A DNA stretch of 64,000 nt from Paenibacillus sp. EZ-K15 (GTDB taxonomy: Bacteria > Bacillota > Bacilli > Paenibacillales > Paenibacillaceae), in contig NZ_PDHM01000020.1 of the NCBI RefSeq assembly GCF_002573715.1, positions 1 through 64,000 of the forward strand. Direction: 5' to 3'. The position numbers were made by a program, and so were the translations under genes. Every line of letters begins with the position of its first letter. The first letter of the stretch is position 1. Shown piece by piece: positions 42,279-52,180 of this stretch. The notes beneath the pieces were generated by a model, which saw only the letters and a list, made by a program, of their open reading frames with translations, had not been told where the DNA came from and did no database searches.

Positions 42279-43730
42279 TTAACTCTCGGCCGGAGCGGCC
42301 TGTTCCTTCGCCGGAATCTTGGCGGCAGGTTTGCGAATCGTAGACGCCGCATCGGCGTCCCGAATCCATATCGCCGCTCCTGTACCGATGAGCAGGAAGC
42401 CTGCAGCCCCCAGCAATGCCGCGCGGTATGCCATCAGATTCGGCTCCATCTCCCCTGCCGCGTTCACGGTCCCCGTACCAACGGCAGCCAATATGCCCGA
42501 TAGAATGGCCAGTCCTATGGCAGGACCAAGCCTGTTCTGAACCGTAAACCAAGTCGAAGCGCGCCCCATTGAAGCAGGCGGGATGGTGGCGAAGGCCGCG
42601 ATCTGAACGGATCCAACGGTCTGCCCGAGGAAAATGCCCACGCCAAACAGCAGGGACCGTATGAACCACGGATTGGTACTTGCGTCCACCATGCTGAGCA
42701 TAATAAAGATCAGCGCGGTTGCCCCAAATCCCATCATGATCACCCGTCTTGGACCGAGCCTTGGATACGTCCAGGGTACGAGCTGCGAGGCAACCATAAG
42801 TCCGATGGCTTCGGGAAACGTAGTCAGCCCCGTATCCAGCGCGGAAACATGCAGGGCGTTCTGATACATCAAAGGGAATACGTACAGCATTCCCAGCAAC
42901 CCCGCAGAAGCACACATCGCGATGAAACCCGTCGTTCGAAACAAGCGATTGCCTAACAGCCGCAGATCCAGCAGCGGTTTCTGTGCGCTCAGCTCTACCT
43001 TGACCAGTGCAGCGAGTAGGAGCATGCCTGCCAAGCCGGCGCTCCATATCTGCGGGGTGTTCCACCCAAGCAGCGGTCCCTGGCTCAGGGCGTACATCAC
43101 CAGTGCAAGACCCGGCGCGGACAGAAGCAGACCTGGCACGTCCAGTTTGCCGGCATCCGGCTCTCGATGTTCCTTCAGCCAGAACAGACCGAACACTAGC
43201 GCAGGAATACCAATCGGCAAACTCACATAGAAGATCCACCGCCATGTCAAATACTCAACCAGCAGACCGCTCACAATCGGACCGACTGCAGGCGCAATCG
43301 CAATGGGCAGGATGAGAGCCCGGGAGATTTTCGCGCGCTCCTGCGGCGGGAACATGCGGAACAACATCGCCATGCCGACCGGGGTCAGCAAGCCGCCGCC
43401 AATGCCTTGGATCACGCGAAACAGCGTCAGCGCAGCTAAACTGTCGGCAAAGCTGCATAGTGCCGACGCTCCCGTGAAAATGGCCAGTGCCAGCAGAAAC
43501 GTTCGCTTGGTCCCCCATTTGTCGCCTAACCAGCCCGCCATCGGCAGAACGATGGCGAGGCTGACCAGGTAACCGACATTCAGAATACCAGAGGCCGCAG
43601 GCGGCACTTCAAGCTCCCGGCTGATCGTCTGAAGTGCCACGTTCAGCACGGTTGCGTCCATGGCAACCACAAACATCGCGGCCACATAGACGATGCATAT
43701 TACCCTTTTCGGATTCAGCCAATCGCTCAT
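42279..43730 (-). CDS. MFS exporter, DHA2/EmrB type (probable siderophore exporter)
   Basis: A 483-aa major facilitator with 14 predicted helices. 'MDATVLNVALQTI' (motif D1), 'GWLGDKWGTKRTF' (motif A) and 'AIAPAVGPIVSGLL' (motif C, drug/H+ antiport) place it in the DHA2 family. It starts inside the mbtH stop (ATGA), as the final gene of the siderophore operon, so it most likely exports the finished siderophore, as YmfD does for bacillibactin. The Ala/Lys/Pro-rich tail is cytoplasmic. Confidence 0.85.
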   Translation of the reverse strand: MSDWLNPKRVICIVYVAAMFVVAMDATVLNVALQTISRELEVPPAASGILNVGYLVSLAIVLPMAGWLGDKWGTKRTFLLALAIFTGASALCSFADSLAALTLFRVIQGIGGGLLTPVGMAMLFRMFPPQERAKISRALILPIAIAPAVGPIVSGLLVEYLTWRWIFYVSLPIGIPALVFGLFWLKEHREPDAGKLDVPGLLLSAPGLALVMYALSQGPLLGWNTPQIWSAGLAGMLLLAALVKVELSAQKPLLDLRLLGNRLFRTTGFIAMCASAGLLGMLYVFPLMYQNALHVSALDTGLTTFPEAIGLMVASQLVPWTYPRLGPRRVIMMGFGATALIFIMLSMVDASTNPWFIRSLLFGVGIFLGQTVGSVQIAAFATIPPASMGRASTWFTVQNRLGPAIGLAILSGILAAVGTGTVNAAGEMEPNLMAYRAALLGAAGFLLIGTGAAIWIRDADAASTIRKPAAKIPAKEQAAPAES

Positions 43731-43954
43731 GGCCTGTGTTCCGGTAATGACCCGGCAATGTCATACAAGCTCCGCGGTCGTAAATCGACCCAGTTCTGGT
43801 TGATATAGGCGACGCATTCCTCCCGTGTGCTAAGTCCCAGAACCTGATGCCAGCCGGCCGGAATAGCCGCGAAAGCCGGCCAGAGCGAATATTGACCCTC
43901 ATGGTTCATCAGTACAAGAAACTTGCCGTCGGCTTGCTCAAATGGATTGGTCAT
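43727..43954 (-). CDS. MbtH-like protein
   Basis: A 75-aa NRPS chaperone that binds and activates adenylation domains. The family signature is complete: 'NPFEQADGKFLVLMNHEGQYSLWPAFAAIPAGW' with the conserved Trp residues, then 'REECVAYINQNWVDLRP'. The ATG at 43954 lies inside the 3' end of dhbF (17-base overlap), with AGGAGGG upstream, coupling the two translationally. It presumably serves one or both A domains of DhbF. Confidence 0.95.
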   Translation of the reverse strand: MTNPFEQADGKFLVLMNHEGQYSLWPAFAAIPAGWHQVLGLSTREECVAYINQNWVDLRPRSLYDIAGSLPEHRP

Positions 43955-46900
43955 AGATCAGTTCCCTCCTATCCGATGTGGTCTGCCCTTGGGGTGCAGC
44001 TGCCCCCAGCTTGCTTAGAATACACTTGCCGATATAGTCCAGAGGACCCGGCTGGCATAAATCCTTATGTCGGCATTCGATATCATGCCGTTCGATTCGC
44101 CCTCCAACATAAGGGCTCCACATCTCCGGTTCGATGGGCTCAAACCAATCGGGGATGATGGTTGAGTGGAAGAATAGTATATCCCCCTCAAACTTCTTCG
44201 GAACGAACGCCTTCAACAGCTGAACCGAGTTCTCATAAGTCGCCTTCAGATTCATCATCGTTTCTTCCTCAAGGGACGCCAGCGCACTGCTCTCATTACG
44301 CAGCAATTCTAGCGCCGTCGCAATGGTTAGCGGCGTGTCTCCAAGCCCCTCTTCAATGCTCTCCCTGTCAAAGCCGCCAAGCGCCAGCAGCGCGGTCAAA
44401 GCCTCGTCTTCGTCTGGATTTTCCTTAATCGGCAAATAGTGGCTTGGATATGCATCCAGTATGGCGAGCAATTCAATGTCTTCACCCGCTTCCTGCAGCT
44501 GTACCGCAATCGACTGAGCGACATTGCCGCCCAAGGACCATCCAAGCAGCCGATATGGCCCCGTTGGCTGAAGAGAACGGATATGGCCGATGTAGTCGGC
44601 CGTCATCTCTTCCAGCGTTCCCGGCAGCTCCTCCGCTTGGGCAATTCCCCTCGCCTGCAAGCCATAAATCGGATAGTCCATGCCGAGGTGCTTCATTAAA
44701 CCGGCGTAGCACCAGCTTAATCCTCCTGCCGGGTGCACGCAGAACAGCGGGATTTGATCTCCATGCGACCGAAGCGGGAGCACGACCTGGAGCGCGCTGT
44801 TTCCGCCGCCCATCTCAAGCTTGTCGATAAGCCCTGCTACCGTAGGTGCTTCGAATAAAGCTGCTATGCTTAATTCTTTGCCGAGCGCTTCGCGAACCCG
44901 GCTGATGAGCCGGACCGCCAACAAAGAGTGACCGCCGAGCTCGAAGAAGCTGTCATCAATGCCGACCCGCTTGGCGCCGAGTATTTCGGCAAACAGCTCG
45001 CATAACACTTCCTCCTGCGGAGTTCGTGGATTGCGTCCATCCGCATCCGGCGACATGTCGGGAGCCGGCAGCGTTTTGCGGTCAAGCTTTCCGTTAGGCG
45101 TAAGCGGTAGCTTGTCCATAAAGACGAAAGCCCACGGAACCATGTAATCAGGAAGCATCGAAGCGGCATAATGGCGCAGCTCTGCACCTGAAGACAGCTC
45201 GCCGCCGGGCTTGCTCACGACATAAGCCGCAATCCGCCGATCTCCTGGCTGATCCTCACGCACAATGACAGCCGCCTGCGCGAGTGCCTCATGGCGTATG
45301 AGGACCGATTCGATTTCACCAAGCTCGATCCGGAAACCCCGTATTTTCACCTGATGATCGGACCGTCCCAAATAATCCAGCGTGCCGTCAGCCAGCCGCT
45401 TCGCCAAATCGCCGGTTCGGTACATTCTTGTCCCAGGCGGACCATACGGATCTGCCACAAACCGGTCGGCCGTCAGGTCGGGTCGTCTCCAATACCCCCG
45501 CGCAAGTCCTGCGCCGGCGACATACATCTCTCCGGTTACGCCATACGGAACGGGCCGAAGCTTGGCATCCAGGACATATACTCTGAGATCTGGTATGGCT
45601 TCTCCGATCATGCTGCCGGCTCCCGGCAGCGCAAGGTTCCGGTTCAATTCCATATAGCTGACATGCACGGTTGTCTCCGTAATGCCGTACATGTTGATCA
45701 GACGCGGGGCATCGTCGGCATGACGCTCATACCAATCCGCAAGCCGTCCGAGCTCCAAGGCTTCACCGCCGAACACAACGTACCTGAGCGACAGTTTCTG
45801 CCCCATCTCCGTCTGCTCTCGATCCGCCTGAATCAACGGATAGAACGCCGAAGGCGTCTGATTCAGCACCGTCACGCCTTCCCGGACCAGCAAGCTCAAC
45901 ATGTCGTCCGGCGATCTGCTGATCGTATGCGGAACAACGACGAGTCGGCCACCGTACAAGAGCGGTCCCCATAATTCCCATACCGAGAAATCAAAGGCAT
46001 ACGAGTGGAATAATGTCCATACATCGGTCTCATCAAATTGAAACCAATTCGCGGTAGAATCAAACAACCGGATGACATTCTGGTGCGGTACAAGCACACC
46101 CTTCGGTTTGCCGGTAGACCCAGAGGTATAAATGATATAAGCAGCATTCTGCGGCGTAAGCGGCCTGTGACGCTCATGGTCGCTTGGATTTTCTTTAGAA
46201 TAACGCTGCAACCGTAAAGCTTGCTCGGACTCATCGATCACAAGGCATCTGATGTTTGCCGATCCCGGCAGCCGATCCAGCACATGAGCACTCGTAATGA
46301 GACATACCGGACAAGCGTTCTCCATCATGTAAGCCAGTCGATCCTCCGGGTACTCCGGATCCAGCGGCAGGTAAGCGGCCCCCGCCTTAAGTACAGCCAA
46401 TATGCCGATGACCATGTCCATCGAACGCGGTAAGGCAAGCGCTACGATCTGACCCGTACCGACGCCTGTTGTTATCAACCAGTGAGCAAGCCGATTGGCA
46501 CGCTCGTTCAGCTCCTCATAACTCAGAGACAATCCATCATGGACAATCGCGACCGATTGAGGCGAGCGGCTGACCTGCTCCTCAAACTGCTGGGGCAAGG
46601 TTGCCTGCTTAGTGACAGGCAGCGGAGCGCTCCACTGTCGACGGATTTCCTCACGCTCATGAACGGTTAATATATCAAGTTGACTGATGGTTTTACTTGG
46701 TTCAATGGCAGCACTCTCCAACACGCGCACATATCGCTCCGCCATCGCTTCTGCCGTTCTGCGCTCGAACAAATCTGTACTGAATTCGATTAAACCATCC
46801 ACTCCGTCAGGTTCGCCGTTCATATCCCGCCGCTCTGTCAGCTCGAAGGTTAAGTCAAACTTCGCCGTACCTACGCTTTGCAGCTGCAGCTTCGAGCTGA

Positions 46901-49900
46901 CTCCCGGCAGCTCAAGCGAAGTTTCCGGCGTATTTTGCAGCACGAGCATCACTTGGAAGAGCGGATGTCTCGCCCGGGAACGCGGCGGGTTCAATGTCTC
47001 GACAAGCCGCTCGAACGGCACATCCTGATGCTCGAAGGCGGCCAGGCTCCTCTCCCGCACCCGTTGCAGCAGCTCGTCAAATGGTGGGTCATCCGACGTG
47101 TCGACACGAAACACAAGCGTATTGATGAAGAAACCAATCAATTGATCCAGACTGTCGTCGTTCCGGCCCGAAACCGGACTGCCGATCGGAATGTCCGTAC
47201 CTGCACCCAGATTCGTAAACATCGCCGCCATCGCAGACTGAAACACCATAAATAAAGTCGCTCGATTGCTCTGCGCAAGCGTATTCAACTGCCGATGCAG
47301 TTCACGCGAAATCGGAAACGACACGCTTCCGCCCTGATAGCTGGCGACAGCTGACCTCGGATAATCGGTGGGCAGCTCCAATTGCTCCGGTAAATCGCAA
47401 AGCGCCTCGGTCCAATAGTCCAGCTGGCGGGCGATCAAACTGCTCTTATCGCCTGAGCTGCCAAGAAGCTTCTCCTGCCAAACGGCATAATCTGCATATT
47501 GGACCGGTAACGGAGACCATTCCGGCTCACTCCCCAGGCGCCGTGCCGTATAGGCATCCGATAGATCTCGTGTCAGGGGGGTAAGCGACCAGCCGTCTCC
47601 CGCTATATGATGCAGCAGTAACAGCAGAACAAACTTTTCATTACCCAGCTTGAACAACTCTACCCGCAGCGGGGTTACGGTGGCAAGCTCGAATGGGTGC
47701 CTAACAGCTTCGGCCAATCGATCAGGCAGCTCCGACTCGCTGATTTCGGTCACCATCAGTTCCGGTCGTGCCTCCTCGGCATCCAGGATGCGTTGATAAG
47801 AAGTCCCATCTTGATCCGGGTAAACCGTGCGCAGCGATTCATGACGAGCCGCCACATCCCCCAGCGCCATTTGCAATGCGTCCAGATCAAGCTCACCTGA
47901 CAAGCGGGCCACAAGCGGAATATTATAAGTCGGGCTCGGACCCTCCAGGCGATATAAAAACCATAACCGCTGCTGGGCAAAAGATAACGGCGGATGCTCG
48001 GTCCTCATCGCGGGACGTACTACCTGTCTGGCCGCTTGCGCATAATCAAGCCGCTTGACGAGACTCGCGACCGTCGCTGCTTCAAATAGACTTCCTATGC
48101 TAAGCTCCACGCCGAAGGCCTCCCTGACACGTACCATCACCCTGCCGGCAAGCAGAGAATGGCCGCCGAGGGCGAAGAAATCATCATCAATGGTAACCCG
48201 CGGAAAGCCGAGCACCTCGGCAAAAATGGTGCAGAGCATTTCCTCCTGCGGTGTCCGCGGCATACGGCCGACCATCAACGGATGATCCGGCGCAGGCAGC
48301 GCCTTGCGATCCACCTTCTTGTTCGGCGTTAACGGCAGCGCGTCGAGTTCCACGATAACAGACGGCACCATGTACTCGGCCAGTTTCTCTGCGGCATAAT
48401 CCCGTAATTCTGCCATATTGATGAGGTTTGAAGCAGATGGAGACGGTACGATATAAGCAACGAGGCGTCGATCACCGGCCCGATCCTCACGGATGATGAC
48501 ACAGGCCTGCTCCACCTGGTGATGAGCCACAAGCACGGACTCAATCTCTCCCGTCTCGATACGGAAGCCGCGCAGCTTGATCTGATGATCGGCACGCCCC
48601 AAATAATCAATCCAACCATTCTCCAGCCAGCGGGCCAGGTCGCCTGTTCGGTACATCCGGGATCCGGGCGGACCAAAGGGATCCGCTACAAATCGTTCCG
48701 CCGTCAAATCGGGTCTTCCCAGATACCCCCGGCCAAGCCCCAAGCCTGCAATGTACAGCTCGCCCGTTACTCCTGGCGGAACCGGGGACAGTGACGAATC
48801 AAGCACATATAGCCTCGTATTCCAGACGGGCCCCCCAATGGATGGCTTGTCCCGTTCATGATCGAGCTTCGCCGCCGTCGAATAAATCGTTGTCTCCGTC
48901 GGTCCATATTGATTATTCACTTCACAGTTTAGATCTTGCAGCGCAAGCTTAAGACCGACCGGCAGCGCCTCGCCCCCGGTAATGACTTTCAGACGCTCAA
49001 ACTTTTCTGGACGGCAAGCGACAATGGACTGCCATAACGTCGGGGTCGCCTGCATGATGGTCGCCCCCGTTTCCCGAATTCTATCTATGAGCGCCTCTGC
49101 ATCGAGAATGGTATCCCGCATCACGATGTCGAGCGTCGAACCGGAGATCAACGGCAGCAGCACCTCCATGACCGAGATGTCGAATGACATCGTCGTAACC
49201 GACAGCCAGCGATCCCGCTCCCCAATCTCCAATCGCTCGCGCATATCCGACAGCAGATTGGCAAGCCCTTCGAACGTGAGCAGGACGCCCTTAGGTCGTC
49301 CCGTTGATCCGGAAGTATAGATAACGTAGGACGGGTGAAGCGGCAGCAGCGGACGTATGCGATCAGCATCGACAGGATTATGAAACGCCTGCTGCTCCAA
49401 TCGCTGGTGGGTAGCCGGCGCATCCAGCACGATCACGTCCTTGTCTTTTATGACAGCTGCGAAATTTCCAGCCAGCTCCTGTGTTGTTATCAAACACGCC
49501 GGCTTCGCATCTGCAAGCATATAGGCGATCCGTTCGTCCGGATAATCCGGATCTAACGGCAAGTAAGCCGCTCCAGCCTTATGCACGGCCAGGATCCCAA
49601 CGATCATGTCCGCCGAACGGGGCAGGGAAAGGGCAACGATTCGTTCAGGACCTACTTCACGGGCAATAAGTAAGCTGGCCAAGCGGTTCGCTCGCCTGTT
49701 TAACTCATCGTAACGAAGGGTTAGCCCTTCGCATACCACCGCCTCCGCCTGAGGGGTACGTGTCACCTGCTCCTCGAATAATTCCGGTATGCTTAACTGC
49801 GGTAAGGGACGAGCCGTAACATTCCATTGCAAAAGCACCTTGTCGCGTTCTTCCGGCAAAATGAAGGCCACGCTTCCTACAGAATGGGCCGGCTCCGCTT

Positions 49901-51176
49901 CGGCCAGGCTGTCCAGCAAATACAAATAGCGATGTAAATGGGACCCTAACTCCTCCAGGTTATAGATCAATGGATTGGCATCCATATCGACTCTTAGCCC
50001 GTTCCCATCCGAACTTCCATACACGTTCAAGGTCAGATCATCCACCGGACCGGAAGCCAGGTTACGGACGCTGCCGCCGAAACCTCCAAAGTTCAATTCC
50101 GTTGTAAAGGGCATCACATTGACGAGCGGTCCAAATAACCTACGGTTATCGGCGAGCAGCTTGAGATCGCGCCGGATGTCCTGATGCCTGTAGCGCTGAT
50201 GCCGCTTGATCTCGCGAACCTCCCGTGCGACCTGCTGCAGCAGGTTGATCAGACTCATATCGGGCCTTATGTGCACCCGGAGCGGCAGCACATTCATGAC
50301 CATGCCTGGAATACGGATGGAGGCCGAACCTAGGCGGCACATCACCGGCAGTCCAAGCACAACATCCTCAGCGCCTGTGATACGGTGTATATATAGAGCC
50401 GTTGCACCCGCAATTACATCCGGCCAGCTTGTCCCTGATGCTTGTGCGACCTCCTGTAAGCGATGGATCGAAGATTCGGGAAGCTGCACCGAACGGCGCA
50501 GGAAGCTCCGTGCCGAACGCTGTGCCTGACCGCCTAAGCTGACGACCTCCGGCTCATCGGCAAAGCGCCGCTGCCAGAATACACGATCCGTCTCGAGCTG
50601 CTGCGACATGCGGTATGACGCATCTTCTTCCAGGATCGTACGGAACCTGCCGAACGCTCCTATGCCGGAAGATACTCTGCCCGCCAATTCCGTGTAGACT
50701 TGGGAAACTTTTTGCAGCAGAAGCGATACGCCGAACCCATCGATTACGATATGATGAATGCGTTGGTACCAATAGTAGCGATCAGCAGCGATCTTGAACA
50801 GCGCCTCCGTAAATAGCGGCCCTCGGCTCAGATCGACTGCTTGGGCAAGATCATGTTCCATCCAGCTTTGGGCAGCATGATGAGGATTCTCCTCCCCGCT
50901 GACATCCAGCACATGAAGGGGCCAGTCCGGAGATGGATCGATCGACTGCCAAGGACCGTCCGTATCTTCGCCGAAGCGAACATGCAATGCTTCCGCCTCC
51001 ACGACCACCTGCCGTAAAGCCCTCTCGAACAGAACCGGGTCTATAGGTCCTCGTATTTCAATGCATTCCGCCGTGTTGAATATCGGATTGACCGGATCAA
51101 GCTGCTGGGCGTACCAAATCCCCAGCTGCGCTCCGGACAGAGACCAGCGCTCCTTCTCCCGCTCAAGCATATCCAT
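43938..51176 (-). CDS. dhbF: Dimodular NRPS of a bacillibactin-type siderophore (DhbF-like)
   Basis: Assembles and cyclises the siderophore from DHB on the aryl carrier of DhbB. The 2412-aa order is C-A-T-C-A-T-TE, as in DhbF. C1 has HHIVIDG at 141-147. A1 has YTSGSTGRPKG near 624 and the FDISVME core near 667. T1 LGGHSLL lies near 1005, C2 HHIAGDG near 1195, A2 YTSGSTGKPKG near 1687 with FDFSVWE near 1730, T2 LGGHSLL near 2082, and TE GWSLGG near 2214. By eye against GrsA, the A2 pocket reads D-F-W-N-V-G-M-V-H, the threonine code. A1 reads D-I-M-Q-I-G-Q-I-Y, related to but not the same as the glycine code D-I-L-Q-L-G-L-I-W. There is no epimerase domain. The TE should trimerise and lactonise. 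Confidence 0.93.
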   Translation of the reverse strand: MDMLEREKERWSLSGAQLGIWYAQQLDPVNPIFNTAECIEIRGPIDPVLFERALRQVVVEAEALHVRFGEDTDGPWQSIDPSPDWPLHVLDVSGEENPHHAAQSWMEHDLAQAVDLSRGPLFTEALFKIAADRYYWYQRIHHIVIDGFGVSLLLQKVSQVYTELAGRVSSGIGAFGRFRTILEEDASYRMSQQLETDRVFWQRRFADEPEVVSLGGQAQRSARSFLRRSVQLPESSIHRLQEVAQASGTSWPDVIAGATALYIHRITGAEDVVLGLPVMCRLGSASIRIPGMVMNVLPLRVHIRPDMSLINLLQQVAREVREIKRHQRYRHQDIRRDLKLLADNRRLFGPLVNVMPFTTELNFGGFGGSVRNLASGPVDDLTLNVYGSSDGNGLRVDMDANPLIYNLEELGSHLHRYLYLLDSLAEAEPAHSVGSVAFILPEERDKVLLQWNVTARPLPQLSIPELFEEQVTRTPQAEAVVCEGLTLRYDELNRRANRLASLLIAREVGPERIVALSLPRSADMIVGILAVHKAGAAYLPLDPDYPDERIAYMLADAKPACLITTQELAGNFAAVIKDKDVIVLDAPATHQRLEQQAFHNPVDADRIRPLLPLHPSYVIYTSGSTGRPKGVLLTFEGLANLLSDMRERLEIGERDRWLSVTTMSFDISVMEVLLPLISGSTLDIVMRDTILDAEALIDRIRETGATIMQATPTLWQSIVACRPEKFERLKVITGGEALPVGLKLALQDLNCEVNNQYGPTETTIYSTAAKLDHERDKPSIGGPVWNTRLYVLDSSLSPVPPGVTGELYIAGLGLGRGYLGRPDLTAERFVADPFGPPGSRMYRTGDLARWLENGWIDYLGRADHQIKLRGFRIETGEIESVLVAHHQVEQACVIIREDRAGDRRLVAYIVPSPSASNLINMAELRDYAAEKLAEYMVPSVIVELDALPLTPNKKVDRKALPAPDHPLMVGRMPRTPQEEMLCTIFAEVLGFPRVTIDDDFFALGGHSLLAGRVMVRVREAFGVELSIGSLFEAATVASLVKRLDYAQAARQVVRPAMRTEHPPLSFAQQRLWFLYRLEGPSPTYNIPLVARLSGELDLDALQMALGDVAARHESLRTVYPDQDGTSYQRILDAEEARPELMVTEISESELPDRLAEAVRHPFELATVTPLRVELFKLGNEKFVLLLLLHHIAGDGWSLTPLTRDLSDAYTARRLGSEPEWSPLPVQYADYAVWQEKLLGSSGDKSSLIARQLDYWTEALCDLPEQLELPTDYPRSAVASYQGGSVSFPISRELHRQLNTLAQSNRATLFMVFQSAMAAMFTNLGAGTDIPIGSPVSGRNDDSLDQLIGFFINTLVFRVDTSDDPPFDELLQRVRERSLAAFEHQDVPFERLVETLNPPRSRARHPLFQVMLVLQNTPETSLELPGVSSKLQLQSVGTAKFDLTFELTERRDMNGEPDGVDGLIEFSTDLFERRTAEAMAERYVRVLESAAIEPSKTISQLDILTVHEREEIRRQWSAPLPVTKQATLPQQFEEQVSRSPQSVAIVHDGLSLSYEELNERANRLAHWLITTGVGTGQIVALALPRSMDMVIGILAVLKAGAAYLPLDPEYPEDRLAYMMENACPVCLITSAHVLDRLPGSANIRCLVIDESEQALRLQRYSKENPSDHERHRPLTPQNAAYIIYTSGSTGKPKGVLVPHQNVIRLFDSTANWFQFDETDVWTLFHSYAFDFSVWELWGPLLYGGRLVVVPHTISRSPDDMLSLLVREGVTVLNQTPSAFYPLIQADREQTEMGQKLSLRYVVFGGEALELGRLADWYERHADDAPRLINMYGITETTVHVSYMELNRNLALPGAGSMIGEAIPDLRVYVLDAKLRPVPYGVTGEMYVAGAGLARGYWRRPDLTADRFVADPYGPPGTRMYRTGDLAKRLADGTLDYLGRSDHQVKIRGFRIELGEIESVLIRHEALAQAAVIVREDQPGDRRIAAYVVSKPGGELSSGAELRHYAASMLPDYMVPWAFVFMDKLPLTPNGKLDRKTLPAPDMSPDADGRNPRTPQEEVLCELFAEILGAKRVGIDDSFFELGGHSLLAVRLISRVREALGKELSIAALFEAPTVAGLIDKLEMGGGNSALQVVLPLRSHGDQIPLFCVHPAGGLSWCYAGLMKHLGMDYPIYGLQARGIAQAEELPGTLEEMTADYIGHIRSLQPTGPYRLLGWSLGGNVAQSIAVQLQEAGEDIELLAILDAYPSHYLPIKENPDEDEALTALLALGGFDRESIEEGLGDTPLTIATALELLRNESSALASLEEETMMNLKATYENSVQLLKAFVPKKFEGDILFFHSTIIPDWFEPIEPEMWSPYVGGRIERHDIECRHKDLCQPGPLDYIGKCILSKLGAAAPQGQTTSDRRELIYDQSI

Positions 51177-51182
51177 CCCTCC

Positions 51183-52160
51183 TTACACCGTATAATAATC
51201 ATAATTAGGCCGCCACAAGCTCAGCTTATCCGACAACAATTCCCACCAGCCCGCCAGTGTCGGCTGCTCGGCCAATTCCACAAAGCTGATATCGATGCCT
51301 TCACGCCGCATACGCTCGGCCAAACTCATGATCCGAATGGAATCCAGCCCCCAGTACTCAATCAGATGGTCATCTTCGCCAATATTAGACGACTGCTCCT
51401 GCAGCAAATCTGCTACGTTCTCTCGCAACGTTTGCAGTGTCAGCAGCGGTAGTGCGTCCGTAGAACTCTCCGAATCCCCCTCTCCGCTTGGAGCTACAGA
51501 ATGCTCCGAGACCGTATGCTGCCCTTGAGTTAACGAAGCAACCAAACGTTCCGTGGTCAGCGTAACAGCGCAGCGTTCGGCAGCATAAGTCAGTGCCAGA
51601 CGATGCTTCTCTTCCGAGAAATCGGCAAGGGCATCCGCAATGAAGAAAGGCTGTATGTCTTTCATAAAAGCTTCGGTTGCGGTCAGCAAACAACCGATAT
51701 GAGCGTAAATCCCGCAGATCATCAGCTGGTCGCGGCCTTGCTCGCGCATCATTTCATGCAAATTGGTTTTCTGGAAGGCGCTGTATCTCCATTTGGTTAA
51801 CAGCAGATCCCGTTCCGTCGGCGCCACCGCATCCACGAACCTTTTCTGGTAAGGACCGTCGTTGATGCCGGACCCCCAGAAATCCTGCAGCAGACCACGC
51901 TGCTCCGGTGCTTGTCCGCCAGGTTGTGCCGAATAGATCACGGGAATGCCAAGCTCAGCACAACAGGAGCGAAGGTTCTGAATATGGGCGATCAGCTCCA
52001 CGACAGGCGATTGATCCGGAGTGAACGCGTCGATGAAATATTGCTGCATATCGTGGATGAGCAGCACGGCACGGCTGGGATCTGCCATCCATGCCACCTT
52101 ATTCTTGGGCAGATCCGCCTCCCCAGGCATGGGATAAGGTAAAATCTTAGGAAGTGCCAT
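51183..52160 (-). CDS. dhbB: Isochorismatase / aryl carrier protein
   Basis: Bifunctional 325-aa protein. The N-terminal isochorismatase converts isochorismate to 2,3-dihydro-2,3-dihydroxybenzoate: 'AVLLIHDMQQYFID' carries the catalytic Asp, 'LTKWRYSAF' the Lys, and 'MICGIYAHIGCL' the usual Cys-like turn. The C-terminal aryl carrier domain has the phosphopantetheine Ser in 'YWGLDSIRIMSL' at about residue 280, onto which DhbE loads DHB. A Ser/Gly/Glu-rich linker separates them. AGGAG is five bases from the ATG at 52160; the ATG at 52163 is too close to it. dhbF follows after six bases. Confidence 0.93.
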   Translation of the reverse strand: MALPKILPYPMPGEADLPKNKVAWMADPSRAVLLIHDMQQYFIDAFTPDQSPVVELIAHIQNLRSCCAELGIPVIYSAQPGGQAPEQRGLLQDFWGSGINDGPYQKRFVDAVAPTERDLLLTKWRYSAFQKTNLHEMMREQGRDQLMICGIYAHIGCLLTATEAFMKDIQPFFIADALADFSEEKHRLALTYAAERCAVTLTTERLVASLTQGQHTVSEHSVAPSGEGDSESSTDALPLLTLQTLRENVADLLQEQSSNIGEDDHLIEYWGLDSIRIMSLAERMRREGIDISFVELAEQPTLAGWWELLSDKLSLWRPNYDYYTV

Positions 52161-52180
52161 CATATCTCCTCATTTCTAAA

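Noticed and set aside
42046..43245. 399-codon minus-strand frame overlapping the MFS exporter
   Set aside because: Out-of-frame shadow of the exporter, rich in Arg/Gly/Cys without motifs. Its non-overlapping end (42046-42278) is covered by the promoter/operator description.
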